A DNA stretch of 64,000 nt from an uncultured Paracoccaceae bacterium (lineage in GTDB: Bacteria > Pseudomonadota > Alphaproteobacteria > Rhodobacterales > Rhodobacteraceae): positions 48,384 through 112,383 of the forward strand of contig CALSNT010000015.1 of assembly GCA_943787785.1 (NCBI GenBank). The letters run 5' to 3'. Position 1 is the stretch's first letter, and the number at the start of each line of letters is the position of its first letter. The translations under genes were made by a program, and so were the position numbers. Shown here piece after piece: positions 8,103-18,396 of the stretch. Below the pieces are notes generated by a model. That model ran no database searches, was not told the DNA's origin, and was given only the letters and a program-made list of their open reading frames with translations.

Positions 8103-9302
8103 ATGATGACCAGCGCATCTAAGCCTGTAAAACCAACGGCTTGCCTGGTGCTTGCCGATGGCACAGTGTTCTATGGCAAGGGCTTTGGGGCAACCGGACA
8201 GGTGGAGGCCGAGCTATGCTTCAACACCGCCATGACCGGCTACCAAGAGATTATGACCGACCCCTCCTACGCCGGACAGGTCGTCACCTTCACCTTCCCC
8301 CATATCGGCAATACCGGTGTCACTAGCGAGGATGATGAGACGGCAGATCCCGTCGCCGCAGGCATGGTGGTGAAATGGGACCCGACCGAGCCGTCCAACT
8401 GGCGCGCCACGGGGGAGTTGACCGACTGGCTGGCATCCCGCAACCGGATTGGCATCGGCGGCATCGACACGCGCCGCCTGACCCGCGCTATCCGTCAACA
8501 AGGCGCGCCCCATGTTGCGCTGGTCCACGATCTTGACGGAAATTTTGACCTTGAAACACTTGTTGCCGCGGCGCGCGGGTTTTCCGGGTTGGAAGGCCTC
8601 GATCTGGCAAAGGAAGTCACCTGCGCGCAATCCTACCGCTGGGATGAAATGCGGTGGGCCTGGCCCGATGGCTTCCCCAAGCGGAGCGGTCCAGGCCATA
8701 AAGTGGTCGCCATCGACTATGGTGCCAAACGCAACATCCTGCGGTGCTTGGCGAGCGCCGGCTGTGACGTCACTGTATTGCCCGCGACAGCCACAACTGA
8801 CGACGTACTGGCCCACGACCCCGATGGCGTATTCCTGTCAAACGGCCCCGGTGATCCGGCGGCGACCGGAGCCTATGCTGTGCCGATGATCCAGGGCGTA
8901 ATGGACGCTCGGCCCAATATGCCGGTGTTCGGAATCTGCCTGGGCCACCAGATGCTTGCACTGGCGTTGGGGGCGAAGACCGTCAAGATGAACCACGGCC
9001 ACCACGGCGCGAACCATCCGGTAAAGGATTTCGAGACGGGTAAGGTCGAGATCACCTCGATGAACCACGGTTTTACCGTCGATGCCCAGACCCTGCCTGA
9101 AGGCGTGACCGAAACCCATGTGTCGCTGTTCGACGGCTCGAACTGCGGCATCCGGGTTGCGGATCGTCCTATTTTCTCGGTCCAATACCACCCGGAGGCG
9201 AGCCCCGGCCCACAGGACAGTTTCTACCTGTTCGAACGCTTCGCCGCTGCGATGGAGGCGGCGACGGAGACGGTGGCGGGTTGGAGGACGACGTACTTGT
9301 AG
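8103..9302 (+). CDS. carA: Carbamoyl-phosphate synthase small (glutaminase) chain
   Basis: About 399 residues. It hydrolyses glutamine and passes ammonia to CarB for carbamoyl phosphate, feeding arginine and pyrimidine synthesis. The N-terminal CarA domain (ALVLADGTVFYGKGFG-like start) is followed by a class I amidotransferase domain with the nucleophile Cys in FGICLGHQMLALALG near residue 280 and the catalytic His/Glu in VQYHPEASPGP near 363. I chose the ATG at 8103, preceded by an AGGGGG Shine-Dalgarno, over the in-frame ATG at 8037. carB is not in the window. Confidence 0.96.
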   Translation: MMTSASKPVKPTACLVLADGTVFYGKGFGATGQVEAELCFNTAMTGYQEIMTDPSYAGQVVTFTFPHIGNTGVTSEDDETADPVAAGMVVKWDPTEPSNWRATGELTDWLASRNRIGIGGIDTRRLTRAIRQQGAPHVALVHDLDGNFDLETLVAAARGFSGLEGLDLAKEVTCAQSYRWDEMRWAWPDGFPKRSGPGHKVVAIDYGAKRNILRCLASAGCDVTVLPATATTDDVLAHDPDGVFLSNGPGDPAATGAYAVPMIQGVMDARPNMPVFGICLGHQMLALALGAKTVKMNHGHHGANHPVKDFETGKVEITSMNHGFTVDAQTLPEGVTETHVSLFDGSNCGIRVADRPIFSVQYHPEASPGPQDSFYLFERFAAAMEAATETVAGWRTTYL

Positions 9303-9476
9303 CGCTGAGTTTAGCCCAGAGCGGACGTTAGGAATGCACCCAGACACAGCCCGGCATCAAGGCGAGGCCGCCGGACAATCTACCCTTATTCCTAAATGCT
9401 CCCCATCACAGTTAACTACCCGTTAAGACTTGCAAAGTTACTCAGAGGTTAATCGCCAAGATGCGAAAGACCCTGA

Positions 9477-11339
9477 ATGCAGACCGCCTTCGCCGACAAA
9501 CCGATCGAGTCGCAACGCACGCTGCCGGACTCGGTAGCACAAGCACTTGTCGAAATGGGGCGCCTGACAACGCGCGATCTGGGCATCGCCTATGAAACAG
9601 CGGCAGCCGGCGACGCGCGGCTGGCAGATGTCCTGTTGGCGATGGGGCTGATCCAAACCGATGACCTTGCGCAGGCGCAATCCGCAGTCACCGGAGCAAT
9701 GCTGTTTTCGCCTTCCAACCACATCATCGACATCCGCCTGATTGATCTTCTGGGCGCAGACGCTTGCGTCAATCTGGGTATCCTGCCGCTGAATACACCG
9801 GGTGGTGCAACCCTGATTGCCACGGCGCGACCAGAAAGATTTGCCGCCGTGCGCCGCTGGCTCGCCACCAAACTCGGCCCGGTGCGCATGGTCATCGCGA
9901 CCGAGCCGCAAATGCACGCCAGCCTGCTACCGTTGCGCAAACGCGCACTGGCACGTGACGCAGAAACCCGTGTCGAGGCTGGCGAAAGCTGCCGTGGCTG
10001 GTCGCCCCAACGATTTGGATGGCTGTTCGGGGGCGTGATGTTAGCCGCTCTGGCGCTGGCAGTCATTGCACCTGTGCTGGCGTTTTCGGCGCTGGCAATC
10101 TGGGCTGTGATCACGCTGGTCGCGACCACATCACTGCGCACCTCCGCGGCTATAATGCAGTTACGCGCCCGGAAACGCGGCGAAGTCGGTGGTGGCGCTG
10201 ATCCGGTCGCAACCGCCCGACTGCCCGTCGTAACTCTGCTGGTCCCGCTTTTTCGTGAACGAGAGATTGCCGCCACGCTGGTGCGCCGTCTGGCTGCGCT
10301 GGATTACCCTGCGGGCTGCCTCGATATCTGCCTTGTGGTTGAGGAGGATGACATAACAACACAGGAAACGCTGGCGGGGGCGGACCTTCTGCCCTCGATG
10401 CGCCAGATCGTCGTGCCGCGTGCCATGCTGCAGACAAAGCCGAGGGCAATGAATTACGCCCTCGACTTTGCACGTGGTTCGATCGTCGGGATCTATGACG
10501 CCGAGGATCTGCCTGCCCCGGATCAGATCCGCCGAGTCGCGGAACGTTTCCTCGCAGCAGGACACGATCTTGCGTGCGTGCAGGCGGTCCTAGATTTCTA
10601 CAATGCTGAATCCAACTGGCTGTCGCGTTGCTTCACCGTCGAGTATGCCACCTGGTTCCGCATCATCCTTCCGGGGCTAGAGCGTTTGGGGCTGGTGGTC
10701 CCGCTGGGCGGTACCAGCCTGTTTTTCCGCCGTGCGGCCCTCGAGGCGCTGGGTGGCTGGGATGCCCATAACGTCACCGAGGATGCTGACCTTGGCCTGC
10801 GCCTTGCGCGTCATGGCTACCGGACCGAACTCATCTCAAGCGTTACTCAGGAGGAAGCCAACTGCCGCTTCTGGCCGTGGGTAAAGCAGCGCGCGCGCTG
10901 GCTGAAAGGATACGCAGTAACCTATGCGGTCCACATGCGTCGCCCAGCACGCTTGTTTCACCAACTCGGCGCGTGGCGGTTCTTTGGCGTGCAGGTGGTG
11001 TTCCTCGGAACACTCAGCCAATTCGTCCTGGCGCCGGTGTTGTGGTCGTTTTGGCTGGTCCCCATCGGTCTGCCGCACCCACTGGTCGGGGCCGCGCCCT
11101 GGGGCCTATTCATCGCGCTTGGGGCACTGTTCTTACTGAGTGAGGTGCTGACGGTCGCAATTGGCTGCATCGCAACGGCGACCACCGGACGCAGTTGGCT
11201 GATAAAATGGGTGCCATCGCTGCACTTCTATTTTCCGCTGGGCGCTCTGGCGGCATACCGTGGCTTACTGGATATGGTCGTGCGGCCCTATTACTGGGAC
11301 AAGACAGCGCATGGGATATTTCACGCACCGTCTGAGTGA
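9477..11339 (+). CDS. Membrane glycosyltransferase family 2 with GspE-type N-terminal domain
   Basis: 620 residues. Residues 1-160 resemble the N-terminal domain of GspE/PilB-type ATPases (MshEN/GspII_E_N). Two membrane helices follow near 185-230. A GT2 core then shows VTLLVPLFRE, an Asp motif in YDAEDLPAPDQ near 340, TEDADLG near 435 and QRARWLKGY near 470, the QxxRW signature of processive or membrane GT2 enzymes. At least three C-terminal helices follow. It probably makes or exports an extracellular polysaccharide. The N-terminal domain in related proteins is a c-di-GMP-binding candidate; that regulatory link is inference. Confidence 0.88.
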   Translation: MQTAFADKPIESQRTLPDSVAQALVEMGRLTTRDLGIAYETAAAGDARLADVLLAMGLIQTDDLAQAQSAVTGAMLFSPSNHIIDIRLIDLLGADACVNLGILPLNTPGGATLIATARPERFAAVRRWLATKLGPVRMVIATEPQMHASLLPLRKRALARDAETRVEAGESCRGWSPQRFGWLFGGVMLAALALAVIAPVLAFSALAIWAVITLVATTSLRTSAAIMQLRARKRGEVGGGADPVATARLPVVTLLVPLFREREIAATLVRRLAALDYPAGCLDICLVVEEDDITTQETLAGADLLPSMRQIVVPRAMLQTKPRAMNYALDFARGSIVGIYDAEDLPAPDQIRRVAERFLAAGHDLACVQAVLDFYNAESNWLSRCFTVEYATWFRIILPGLERLGLVVPLGGTSLFFRRAALEALGGWDAHNVTEDADLGLRLARHGYRTELISSVTQEEANCRFWPWVKQRARWLKGYAVTYAVHMRRPARLFHQLGAWRFFGVQVVFLGTLSQFVLAPVLWSFWLVPIGLPHPLVGAAPWGLFIALGALFLLSEVLTVAIGCIATATTGRSWLIKWVPSLHFYFPLGALAAYRGLLDMVVRPYYWDKTAHGIFHAPSE

Positions 11340-11375
11340 TGCGCGGAGCAGGCGTGTTTTCGCAGTTGGTTCTCT

Positions 11376-12503
11376 TCAGAAAACCCGATCAAACGCAGCT
11401 TCCAACCGCGCGACACTCGCATCCTCGTCCGCCAGCTTGTCCAACCCGAAGAGACCGATGCGGAAGGTCGAGAACCCATCGCCCTCGCCCACCTGCAGTG
11501 GCACCCCGGCAGCAACCTGAAATCCTTCCGCGGCGAAGGCGCGGCCTGACTGAACTTCGGGGTCCGACGTATAGCTGACGACAACACCCGGCGCGCCAAA
11601 CCCCTCGGCTGCAACCGACCGGACGCCGCGCGCCGCCAAGGCCGCGCGCACGCGGTTGCCTTGATCCCATTGCGCATCTTTCAGGGCGTCGAATCCAACC
11701 TCGGACGCTTCAACCATCGCATCGCGGAACCCGCGCAACGCATCGGTCGGCATCGTGGCATGATAGGCATGCCCGCCGCCCTCATAGGCCTCCATGATCG
11801 ACAACCACTTGCCCAGATCGGCTGAAAAGCTGGTGGATTTTCGGGCCTTCACCCGTTCCACTGCTGCATCCGACAGCATCACCAATCCCGCGGACGGGGA
11901 CGCTGACCAGCCTTTTTGCGGTGCCGAGATCAGCACATCAACGCCCAGCGCTTTCATGTCGACCCAAACACACCCCGACGCTATGCAGTCCAGCACCAGC
12001 AATGCACCGACGGCATGGGCGGCTTCGGCCACCTCTTTGATCCACGCATCCGGCAGGATAATCCCGGACGAGGTTTCCACATGGGGCATGAAGACCGCCG
12101 CCGGACGCGTTTCAGCAATCTTGGCGGCTACGTCGGCGGCGGGCGGCGGCGCGAACGGGGCTGTTGGTTCGTTACCCGACCGCCGCGCGGTCATCACGTG
12201 TTCGTTCGCCGGAATGTCACCCGCTTCAAAAATCTGACTCCAGCGATAAGAAAACCAGCCATTACGAATGACCAGTACGGTCTCATCCGTGGCGATCTGG
12301 CGGGCGACCGCCTCCATCCCGTAGCTGCCGCCGCCGGGGATGATGGCCACGGCGTCAGCGTTGTAAACCTGTTTCAGCATGCCCGAAATGTCGCGCATCA
12401 CTGTCTGAAACTGCGCAGACATATGGTTAAGGGAGCGATCCGTGAAGACCACCGAATATTCCAACAGGCCATCGGCGTCGATGTCGGTGCGAAGTGCGGG
12501 CAT
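11376..12503 (-). CDS. Class V aminotransferase (PLP-dependent)
   Basis: 375 residues from the Met at 12503, which has a GGAGGA ribosome-binding site 8 bases upstream. The longer frame to 12569 lacks one. The PLP-binding Lys is in SAPQKGWSASPSAG near residue 197, and IPGGGSYGMEAVARQ near 55 is the cofactor phosphate region. It resembles the alanine/serine-glyoxylate aminotransferase group, but the substrates cannot be set from sequence. Two Lrp/AsnC regulator genes lie directly upstream on the same strand, suggesting amino-acid-responsive control. Confidence 0.88.
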   Translation of the reverse strand: MPALRTDIDADGLLEYSVVFTDRSLNHMSAQFQTVMRDISGMLKQVYNADAVAIIPGGGSYGMEAVARQIATDETVLVIRNGWFSYRWSQIFEAGDIPANEHVMTARRSGNEPTAPFAPPPAADVAAKIAETRPAAVFMPHVETSSGIILPDAWIKEVAEAAHAVGALLVLDCIASGCVWVDMKALGVDVLISAPQKGWSASPSAGLVMLSDAAVERVKARKSTSFSADLGKWLSIMEAYEGGGHAYHATMPTDALRGFRDAMVEASEVGFDALKDAQWDQGNRVRAALAARGVRSVAAEGFGAPGVVVSYTSDPEVQSGRAFAAEGFQVAAGVPLQVGEGDGFSTFRIGLFGLDKLADEDASVARLEAAFDRVF

Positions 12504-12660
12504 GGGCGGATCCTCCGGTTGATTTGCGCCATCGCTAACGGCGCAAGGCGTTGCTGTCCATGCGGCCAAATGCTTAGATTCGGATTTTCATTGGTGTTGG
12601 TATGGGACGCGGCGTCTTTTGGCTTGAGGCTGCCATTCACACAAACGCCCCATTGCCCGT

Positions 12661-12683
12661 AATCAAGCCCGAAGGGCGCCGGG
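12661..12683. repeat. Short copy of the dispersed repeat family
   Basis: AATCAAGCCCGAAGGGCGCC and following bases match the start of the repeats at 15783 and 23145 (AATCAAG-CTGAAAGGCGCCG). It lies in the gap between the aminotransferase and the Lrp gene. Confidence 0.5.
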
Positions 12684-12697
12684 CAACAGGCCATTAG

Positions 12698-13156
12698 CTA
12701 CCCGATCGGCCCACCCAACCGCTCCTCACTCAGCAGCACGTTCGCCTCAACCTCGCCCACGCCTGGCAAGGTCATGATCCGCCGTCGCAGGATGCGTTCG
12801 AAATCGGCAATGTCGCGGGCAACGACCCGCAGGCGGTAATCATAGAGCCCCAAAACATGTTCCACCGTCTGCACTTCGGGAATTGCAGCCAGCGCCCGTT
12901 CCACGTCTCCAAGAGCAGTGCGCCCACGCAGCGCCAGTTTCACGCCCAGAAACACCGTGACGCCCAGCCCAAGCGCCTCAAGATCCAGATCAAGCCGCTT
13001 TCCGGCGATCACTCCAGCCTCTGTCAGCCGCTTGATCCGACGCCAGGTCGCTGGCTGCGACAGGCCAACCACCCGCCCCAAGGCCCCGGCCCCCTGCCCC
13101 GCATCATGGGTCAGTTCCCGAAGGATTGCCCGGTCCGTGTCGTCCAACGCGATCAT
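12698..13156 (-). CDS. Lrp/AsnC family transcriptional regulator
   Basis: 152 residues, full length. An N-terminal winged helix-turn-helix (LDDTDRAILRELTHDAGQ start, VVGLSQPATWRRIKRLTEAG as recognition region) is followed by an AsnC-type ligand/oligomer domain with VEHVLGLYDYRLRVVARD near residue 98. It overlaps the 3' end of a second Lrp gene (ATGA overlap at 13153-13156), so the pair is co-transcribed. Likely targets are the aminotransferase downstream or ilvC opposite, by analogy with other Lrp pairs. Confidence 0.92.
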   Translation of the reverse strand: MIALDDTDRAILRELTHDAGQGAGALGRVVGLSQPATWRRIKRLTEAGVIAGKRLDLDLEALGLGVTVFLGVKLALRGRTALGDVERALAAIPEVQTVEHVLGLYDYRLRVVARDIADFERILRRRIMTLPGVGEVEANVLLSEERLGGPIG

Positions 13157-13607
13157 ATCGGCAAACCCGTCGCGGTTTTGATCGAGGCGACATGCATCAG
13201 CGCCTCGATGTCCGCGACATGGGGCAAACGCAGAATTCGGGTGCGCCAGATGTCCTGATAATGGCTCATGTCGCGCGCAATCACCTTTAGACGCAGATCG
13301 ACACGGCCCAGAAACGTCTGGATTTCCAGCACCTCGGGGATCTTGCGCGCTCAGCCATCACCTCGTCAAAGGCATTCGCGGCGGTTTTTTCCAAAGTGAT
13401 CCGCAAGGACACTTCCACCGAATAACCAAGCGCTGACCAGTTGATATCCGCTCGCGTAGCCCGGATCACGCCCGCGTCTTTCATGCGCTGTACCCGACGC
13501 CAGGCCACAGCCGACGACGTTCCGACACGCGTTGCCAGATCAGCCGAAGCCAGATCGGGATCGCCCTGCAAGTTGCGCAGAATACGCCGGTCGATGTCAT
13601 CAAGCAT
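13153..13607 (-). pseudogene. Second Lrp/AsnC family regulator, frameshifted
   Basis: The first 87 residues are a normal Lrp N-terminus (MLDDIDRRILRNLQGDPDLA, then VAWRRVQRMKDAG). The frame then goes astray near 13350. In the next frame the ligand domain continues perfectly (KIPEVLEIQTFLGRVDLRL) to a stop that overlaps the ATG of the downstream Lrp gene. A single missing base explains it. The repaired protein would be about 151 residues. Given many similar indels in the window, sequence error is as likely as real inactivation. It is divergent from ilvC, with about 130 bases between them. Confidence 0.88.
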
Positions 13608-13690
13608 GATATTTCCGAAAAACGGTATTATTAAGAATGCTTTTCTATGTTTGCCGGAAAATTGTCAAATTCAGCACTGTCTAGAGCTAA

Positions 13691-14767
<1,077 letters not shown>

Positions 14768-14781
14768 GCGAAACTTCGATT

Positions 14782-14812
14782 GACCCCGGCCCTGCGCCGG
14801 GGTCTTTCATTT
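14782..14812 (+). terminator. Rho-independent terminator of ilvC
   Basis: GACCCCGG pairs with CCGGGGTC around a short loop, followed by a T-rich tract (TCTTTCATTT), 15 bases after the ilvC stop. Confidence 0.75.
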
Positions 14813-14815
14813 CCC

Positions 14816-15727
14816 ATGACGACCCCCATCATCACCCGAAACTCCTGGTTCATGATCCTCCTCCTCGGGCTAATCTGGGGCGCGACCTTCATGGTGATCG
14901 AGGTTGCACTCAGGGGCATCTCACCCTTCTGGCTGGCCAGTGGGCGAATTAGCTTTGCCGCCATTCTAACCCTGGCAATCTGGCTAACCATGGGCGGACG
15001 ATTGTTTGAGGATCGTGCAAACGCCCCCTGGATGCTGCTGATCTTAATCTCGGCCCTCAGCACGGCGGTGCCGTTCATGCTGCTCAGCTGGGGCATTCAA
15101 TACACCACCTCCAGCTTTGCGGGTATCTCGATGGCGTCGGTCGCGCTAATCGTGCTGCCGCTGGCGCATTTTCTAATCCCCGGAGAGGCGATGACGCTCC
15201 GCCGCACCATCGGATTCGTCATCGGCTTCGTCGGAGTGCTGGTACTGATCGGGCCACAGGCGCTGGCCCTAAGCGGAGCCGAGGGCGAGGTTGCAGGCCG
15301 CATCGCCTGCATCGGCGCGGCAGCGTGCTACGCGCTCAGCTCGGTTCTGATGCGCCGCCTGCCCGCAATTGATCCGGTCGGTCTGTCGGCGATCGGGCTG
15401 CTGATCGGGGCGCTGGTGGTGATCCCGGCGGCGATTGCCATCGAAGGCCCGCCGCCGCTGCCAGATGGGACAACCCTTTTCGCACTGGCTGTGCTTGGGC
15501 TTATCCCAACGGCAGGCGCAAACCTGCTGCGCGTTCTGCTGATCCGCAGCGCCGGGCCGACGTTCATGTCCCTAACCAACTACATGGTCCCGCTTTGGGC
15601 CGTGATCTTCGGCGTTGCCTTGTTGGGAGAGGCGCTGGCCCCGTCCCTTTTCGTCGCGATGGCGCTGATCCTGGCAGGCCTGTTGCTAAGCCAGTGGGGC
15701 GCGTTGCGGAGGCTGTTCGGGGGGTAA
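14816..15727 (+). CDS. EamA-family (DMT superfamily) transporter
   Basis: 303 residues with about ten hydrophobic helices in two homologous halves, the standard EamA architecture of small-metabolite exporters. The first half begins LLLGLIWGATFMVIEVAL near residue 15, the family signature, and the second half starts at GRIACIGAAACYALSSVLM near 160. I chose the ATG at 14816, because the upstream ATG at 14780 lies inside the ilvC terminator. Its substrate cannot be predicted. The ilvC terminator hairpin ends directly upstream, so any promoter must overlap that region. Confidence 0.88.
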   Translation: MTTPIITRNSWFMILLLGLIWGATFMVIEVALRGISPFWLASGRISFAAILTLAIWLTMGGRLFEDRANAPWMLLILISALSTAVPFMLLSWGIQYTTSSFAGISMASVALIVLPLAHFLIPGEAMTLRRTIGFVIGFVGVLVLIGPQALALSGAEGEVAGRIACIGAAACYALSSVLMRRLPAIDPVGLSAIGLLIGALVVIPAAIAIEGPPPLPDGTTLFALAVLGLIPTAGANLLRVLLIRSAGPTFMSLTNYMVPLWAVIFGVALLGEALAPSLFVAMALILAGLLLSQWGALRRLFGG

Positions 15728-15782
15728 GGTTTGTTGGAACACAATGGCCGGAAGCCACCATTTGTGACTTGCTTATCTTCGT

Positions 15783-15944
15783 CGGGAATCAAGTCTGAAA
15801 GGCGCCGGGCGAGCGTCTGACCGGGGGGCGAGCACTCTGGCAAGGTCCCGAACCCCACTGAGGTCAGCGTTAACGCTGCACAAAAAATTGCCCCATACTC
15901 ACGTTGCTGCGCCAGCTCCCGGTCAGGCACTCACCCGGCTTGTG
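15783..15944 (-). repeat. Dispersed repeat copy 1
   Basis: Two blocks match the copy at 23145-23310: GGGAATCAAGTCTGAAAGGC with the following GCGAGCG-CTGACCG, and GCCCCATACTCACGTTGC with the following CAG-CCC-GTCAGGCAC. On the minus strand the second block reads as REYGA in one frame. I recall such a repeat as a spurious small protein in Rhodobacteraceae genomes. The 280-base gap around it holds no other gene. Confidence 0.65.
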
Positions 15945-16008
15945 CCCAAATCGTACGAACGACCTCTTCAGGCCAACCAAAGCCAGCGACACAGCAGCTC
16001 AATGTACC

Positions 16009-17349
16009 TCAAGCCGCCGCTTCCACCGCTGCAACCACCCCGTCAACGACCTGCGCCAGCAATCCCTCATCCTCGCATTCGGCCATCACACGGATCAGCG
16101 GCTCGGTGCCCGATTTGCGGATCAGCAGGCGGCCGCTGCCGTTCAGATGTCCCTCAGCCTCGGCTATCGCGGCCTGTACGCGGGCCGCCTCGGTCGGATC
16201 GCTTCCGGCATAGCGCACGTTCTTCAGCATCTGCGGCACAGGCGTGAAGCTTTGCGTCAGCTCGCTGGCCGCCACCTCAGTCCGGATCATCTCGGCAAGG
16301 AATTGCAGGCCGGCCGCCAATCCGTCGCCGGTGGTTCCGAAATCCGTCATCACGATATGACCCGACTGCTCTCCGCCCAGATTATAGCCACCTGCGCGCA
16401 TCGCCTCGACAACATAGCGGTCGCCGACATTGGTGCGCAGCAGTGTCAGCCCGCGCGCATCCAGAAACCGCTCCAAACCCAGATTGCTCATCACCGTGGC
16501 AACCAGAGTGTCGTGGTTCAGCCAGCCTTCGCCAGCCCAGCGCCCCGCCAGCAGGGCCATCAGCTGATCGCCGTCGGCCACGGTGCCGTTCTGATCCAGG
16601 ATCATGACCCGGTCGGCATCTCCGTCCAGACAAATGCCCACGTCTGCTCCATGAGCGACCACCGCTTCAGCGGCCGCTGTTGTATTGGTCGAGCCACAGC
16701 CGTCGTTGATATTGGTTCCGTTCGGAGACACCCCGACCGGGATCACATCGGCCCCCAATTCCCACAACACATCGGGTGCCGCGCGATAAGCCGCCCCGTT
16801 GGCGCAATCTACGACGACCTTCAGCCCGTCCAGTCGAAGCCCGCGCGGAAAGCTGGCCTTGGTGCGTTCGACATAGCGCCCCCTGCCATCGTCGATCCGC
16901 CGCGCCCGGCCGATATTTTCAGCCGCGACCGGCGTCACTTCGCCCTCAACCATCGCCGCAATCTCGGCCTCGGCCTCGTCACTAAGTTTGAAGCCGTCAG
17001 GGCCGAAGAATTTGATCCCGTTGTCCTGATGCGGGTTGTGGCTGGCCGAGATCATGATCCCCAGATCGGCCCGCATCGAACGTGTCAGCAACCCCACGGC
17101 CGGTGTCGGCACCGGCCCAAGAAGCAGAACGTTCATACCGGTGCTGGTCAGGCCCGCCGTCAGAGCGTTCTCGATCATGTACCCGCTCAGCCGCGTGTCC
17201 TTGCCGATCACAACCCGGTGCCGGTTCTGCCCGTCGGTGCGAAAATACCGCCCCGCAGCCGCACCCAGTTTCAGCGCCATCTCAGCCGTCATCGGCCACG
17301 CATTCGCGGTGCCACGCACGCCGTCGGTTCCAAACAAAGATCTGCTCAT
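16009..17349 (-). CDS. glmM: Phosphoglucosamine mutase
   Basis: 446 residues from the Met of [16 protein letters not shown], the canonical GlmM start; the open frame extends 10 codons further but overlaps folP. It converts glucosamine-6-P to glucosamine-1-P for UDP-GlcNAc, hence peptidoglycan and lipid A. The phosphoserine loop [17 protein letters not shown] is near residue 100, the metal loop [13 protein letters not shown] near 240 and the sugar-binding GGEQSGHIV near 325. Its ATG overlaps the folP stop by 4 bases. Confidence 0.96.
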   Translation of the reverse strand: MSRSLFGTDGVRGTANAWPMTAEMALKLGAAAGRYFRTDGQNRHRVVIGKDTRLSGYMIENALTAGLTSTGMNVLLLGPVPTPAVGLLTRSMRADLGIMISASHNPHQDNGIKFFGPDGFKLSDEAEAEIAAMVEGEVTPVAAENIGRARRIDDGRGRYVERTKASFPRGLRLDGLKVVVDCANGAAYRAAPDVLWELGADVIPVGVSPNGTNINDGCGSTNTTAAAEAVVAHGADVGICLDGDADRVMILDQNGTVADGDQLMALLAGRWAGEGWLNHDTLVATVMSNLGLERFLDARGLTLLRTNVGDRYVVEAMRAGGYNLGGEQSGHIVMTDFGTTGDGLAAGLQFLAEMIRTEVAASELTQSFTPVPQMLKNVRYAGSDPTEAARVQAAIAEAEGHLNGSGRLLIRKSGTEPLIRVMAECEDEGLLAQVVDGVVAAVEAAA

Positions 17350-18359
17350 GCCTGTCCCGCTCCTGTTGCCGCCTGCCACAAGGTGACGGCTTGTTTTGTT
17401 GCTTCTGTATCATGCACGCGGGTGATCTGCACGCCCTGCGCCAACCCCGCCAGCGCCACGGCAATCGAGCCGGGCATCCGATCGTCCGCATCCTCGATCC
17501 CCGCCAAGGTGCCGATAAACCGCTTGCGCGATGCGCCCAGCAGGACCGGACAGCCAAGCCCGTGAAAAAGAGACAGCCCGCGTAATAGGGTTAGATTGTG
17601 CTCCACCGTCTTACCGAAGCCGATACCAGGATCGACGACGATCCGGTCCGCCGCAATCCCTGCCGCCCGCGCCGCTGCGACGCGAGCTTCCAGATAGTCA
17701 TAAACGTCCAGAAGGACGTCATCATAGGTTGGGTCGGCCTGCATCGTCGCCGGGTCGCCCTGCGCATGCATCAGGATCACCGGCACCCCCGCATCCGCGA
17801 CCACTCCTGCCAGCGCCGGGTCGTAACTCAGCGCGGCAACGTCGTTGACGATATCCGCCCCCGCCTCTAGCGCGGCCCGCGCCACTGCTGCCTTGCGCGT
17901 GTCGATAGACAATGGCCCGTCGTAAACGTTGCGCAGCGCCGCGATAACCGGAGCCGTTCGCGCGACCTCATCCGCATCGGTAACCTCTGCCGCGCCGGGT
18001 CGGGTGCTTTCACCACCAATGTCGAGGATGTCCGCCCCGCCCGCGGCCATGGCACGGGCATGTGCCAGCGCCACGTCTGCGTCGAAGAACCGCCCGCCAT
18101 CCGAGAAACTGTCCGGCGTCACGTTTAATATGCCCATCAGGCGCGGCTGGCGCAGATCGAGGCCCGCGACCGGGGCCCGTGGGGCAGTGATCCTGTCCAT
18201 GACATCCGCCGGGATTTCAGCGGTTTCCACAACGGTCCGAGACCCGCCGCGTTCGATCCGCTCAGCGTGGCTGAACCAAGCCCAACCGCACGCGACAAAT
18301 GTCGCCCCGGCGGGCCGGGCGGCATCAATCTGCACGAGGGGTCGGTAATACACGCTCAT
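17346..18359 (-). CDS. folP: Dihydropteroate synthase
   Basis: 337 residues from Met 18359. It joins p-aminobenzoate to dihydropterin pyrophosphate and is the sulfonamide target. Signatures are [19 protein letters not shown] near residue 73 and [11 protein letters not shown] near 112, with a C-terminal [12 protein letters not shown] loop near 270. An N-terminal stretch of about 60 residues precedes the TIM barrel, a little longer than in E. coli. The gene lies between folB and glmM, a common alphaproteobacterial order, and shares ATGA with glmM. Confidence 0.96.
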   Translation of the reverse strand: MSVYYRPLVQIDAARPAGATFVACGWAWFSHAERIERGGSRTVVETAEIPADVMDRITAPRAPVAGLDLRQPRLMGILNVTPDSFSDGGRFFDADVALAHARAMAAGGADILDIGGESTRPGAAEVTDADEVARTAPVIAALRNVYDGPLSIDTRKAAVARAALEAGADIVNDVAALSYDPALAGVVADAGVPVILMHAQGDPATMQADPTYDDVLLDVYDYLEARVAAARAAGIAADRIVVDPGIGFGKTVEHNLTLLRGLSLFHGLGCPVLLGASRKRFIGTLAGIEDADDRMPGSIAVALAGLAQGVQITRVHDTEATKQAVTLWQAATGAGQA

Positions 18360-18396
18360 GCCCCGGCTATCAGCAATCGGGCCCGACTTGGCAAGA

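Noticed and set aside
15904..17565. A 553-codon plus-strand frame opposite glmM
   Set aside because: glmM on the minus strand has all GlmM motifs. The opposite frame has no domain and exists because GC-rich DNA lacks stops.
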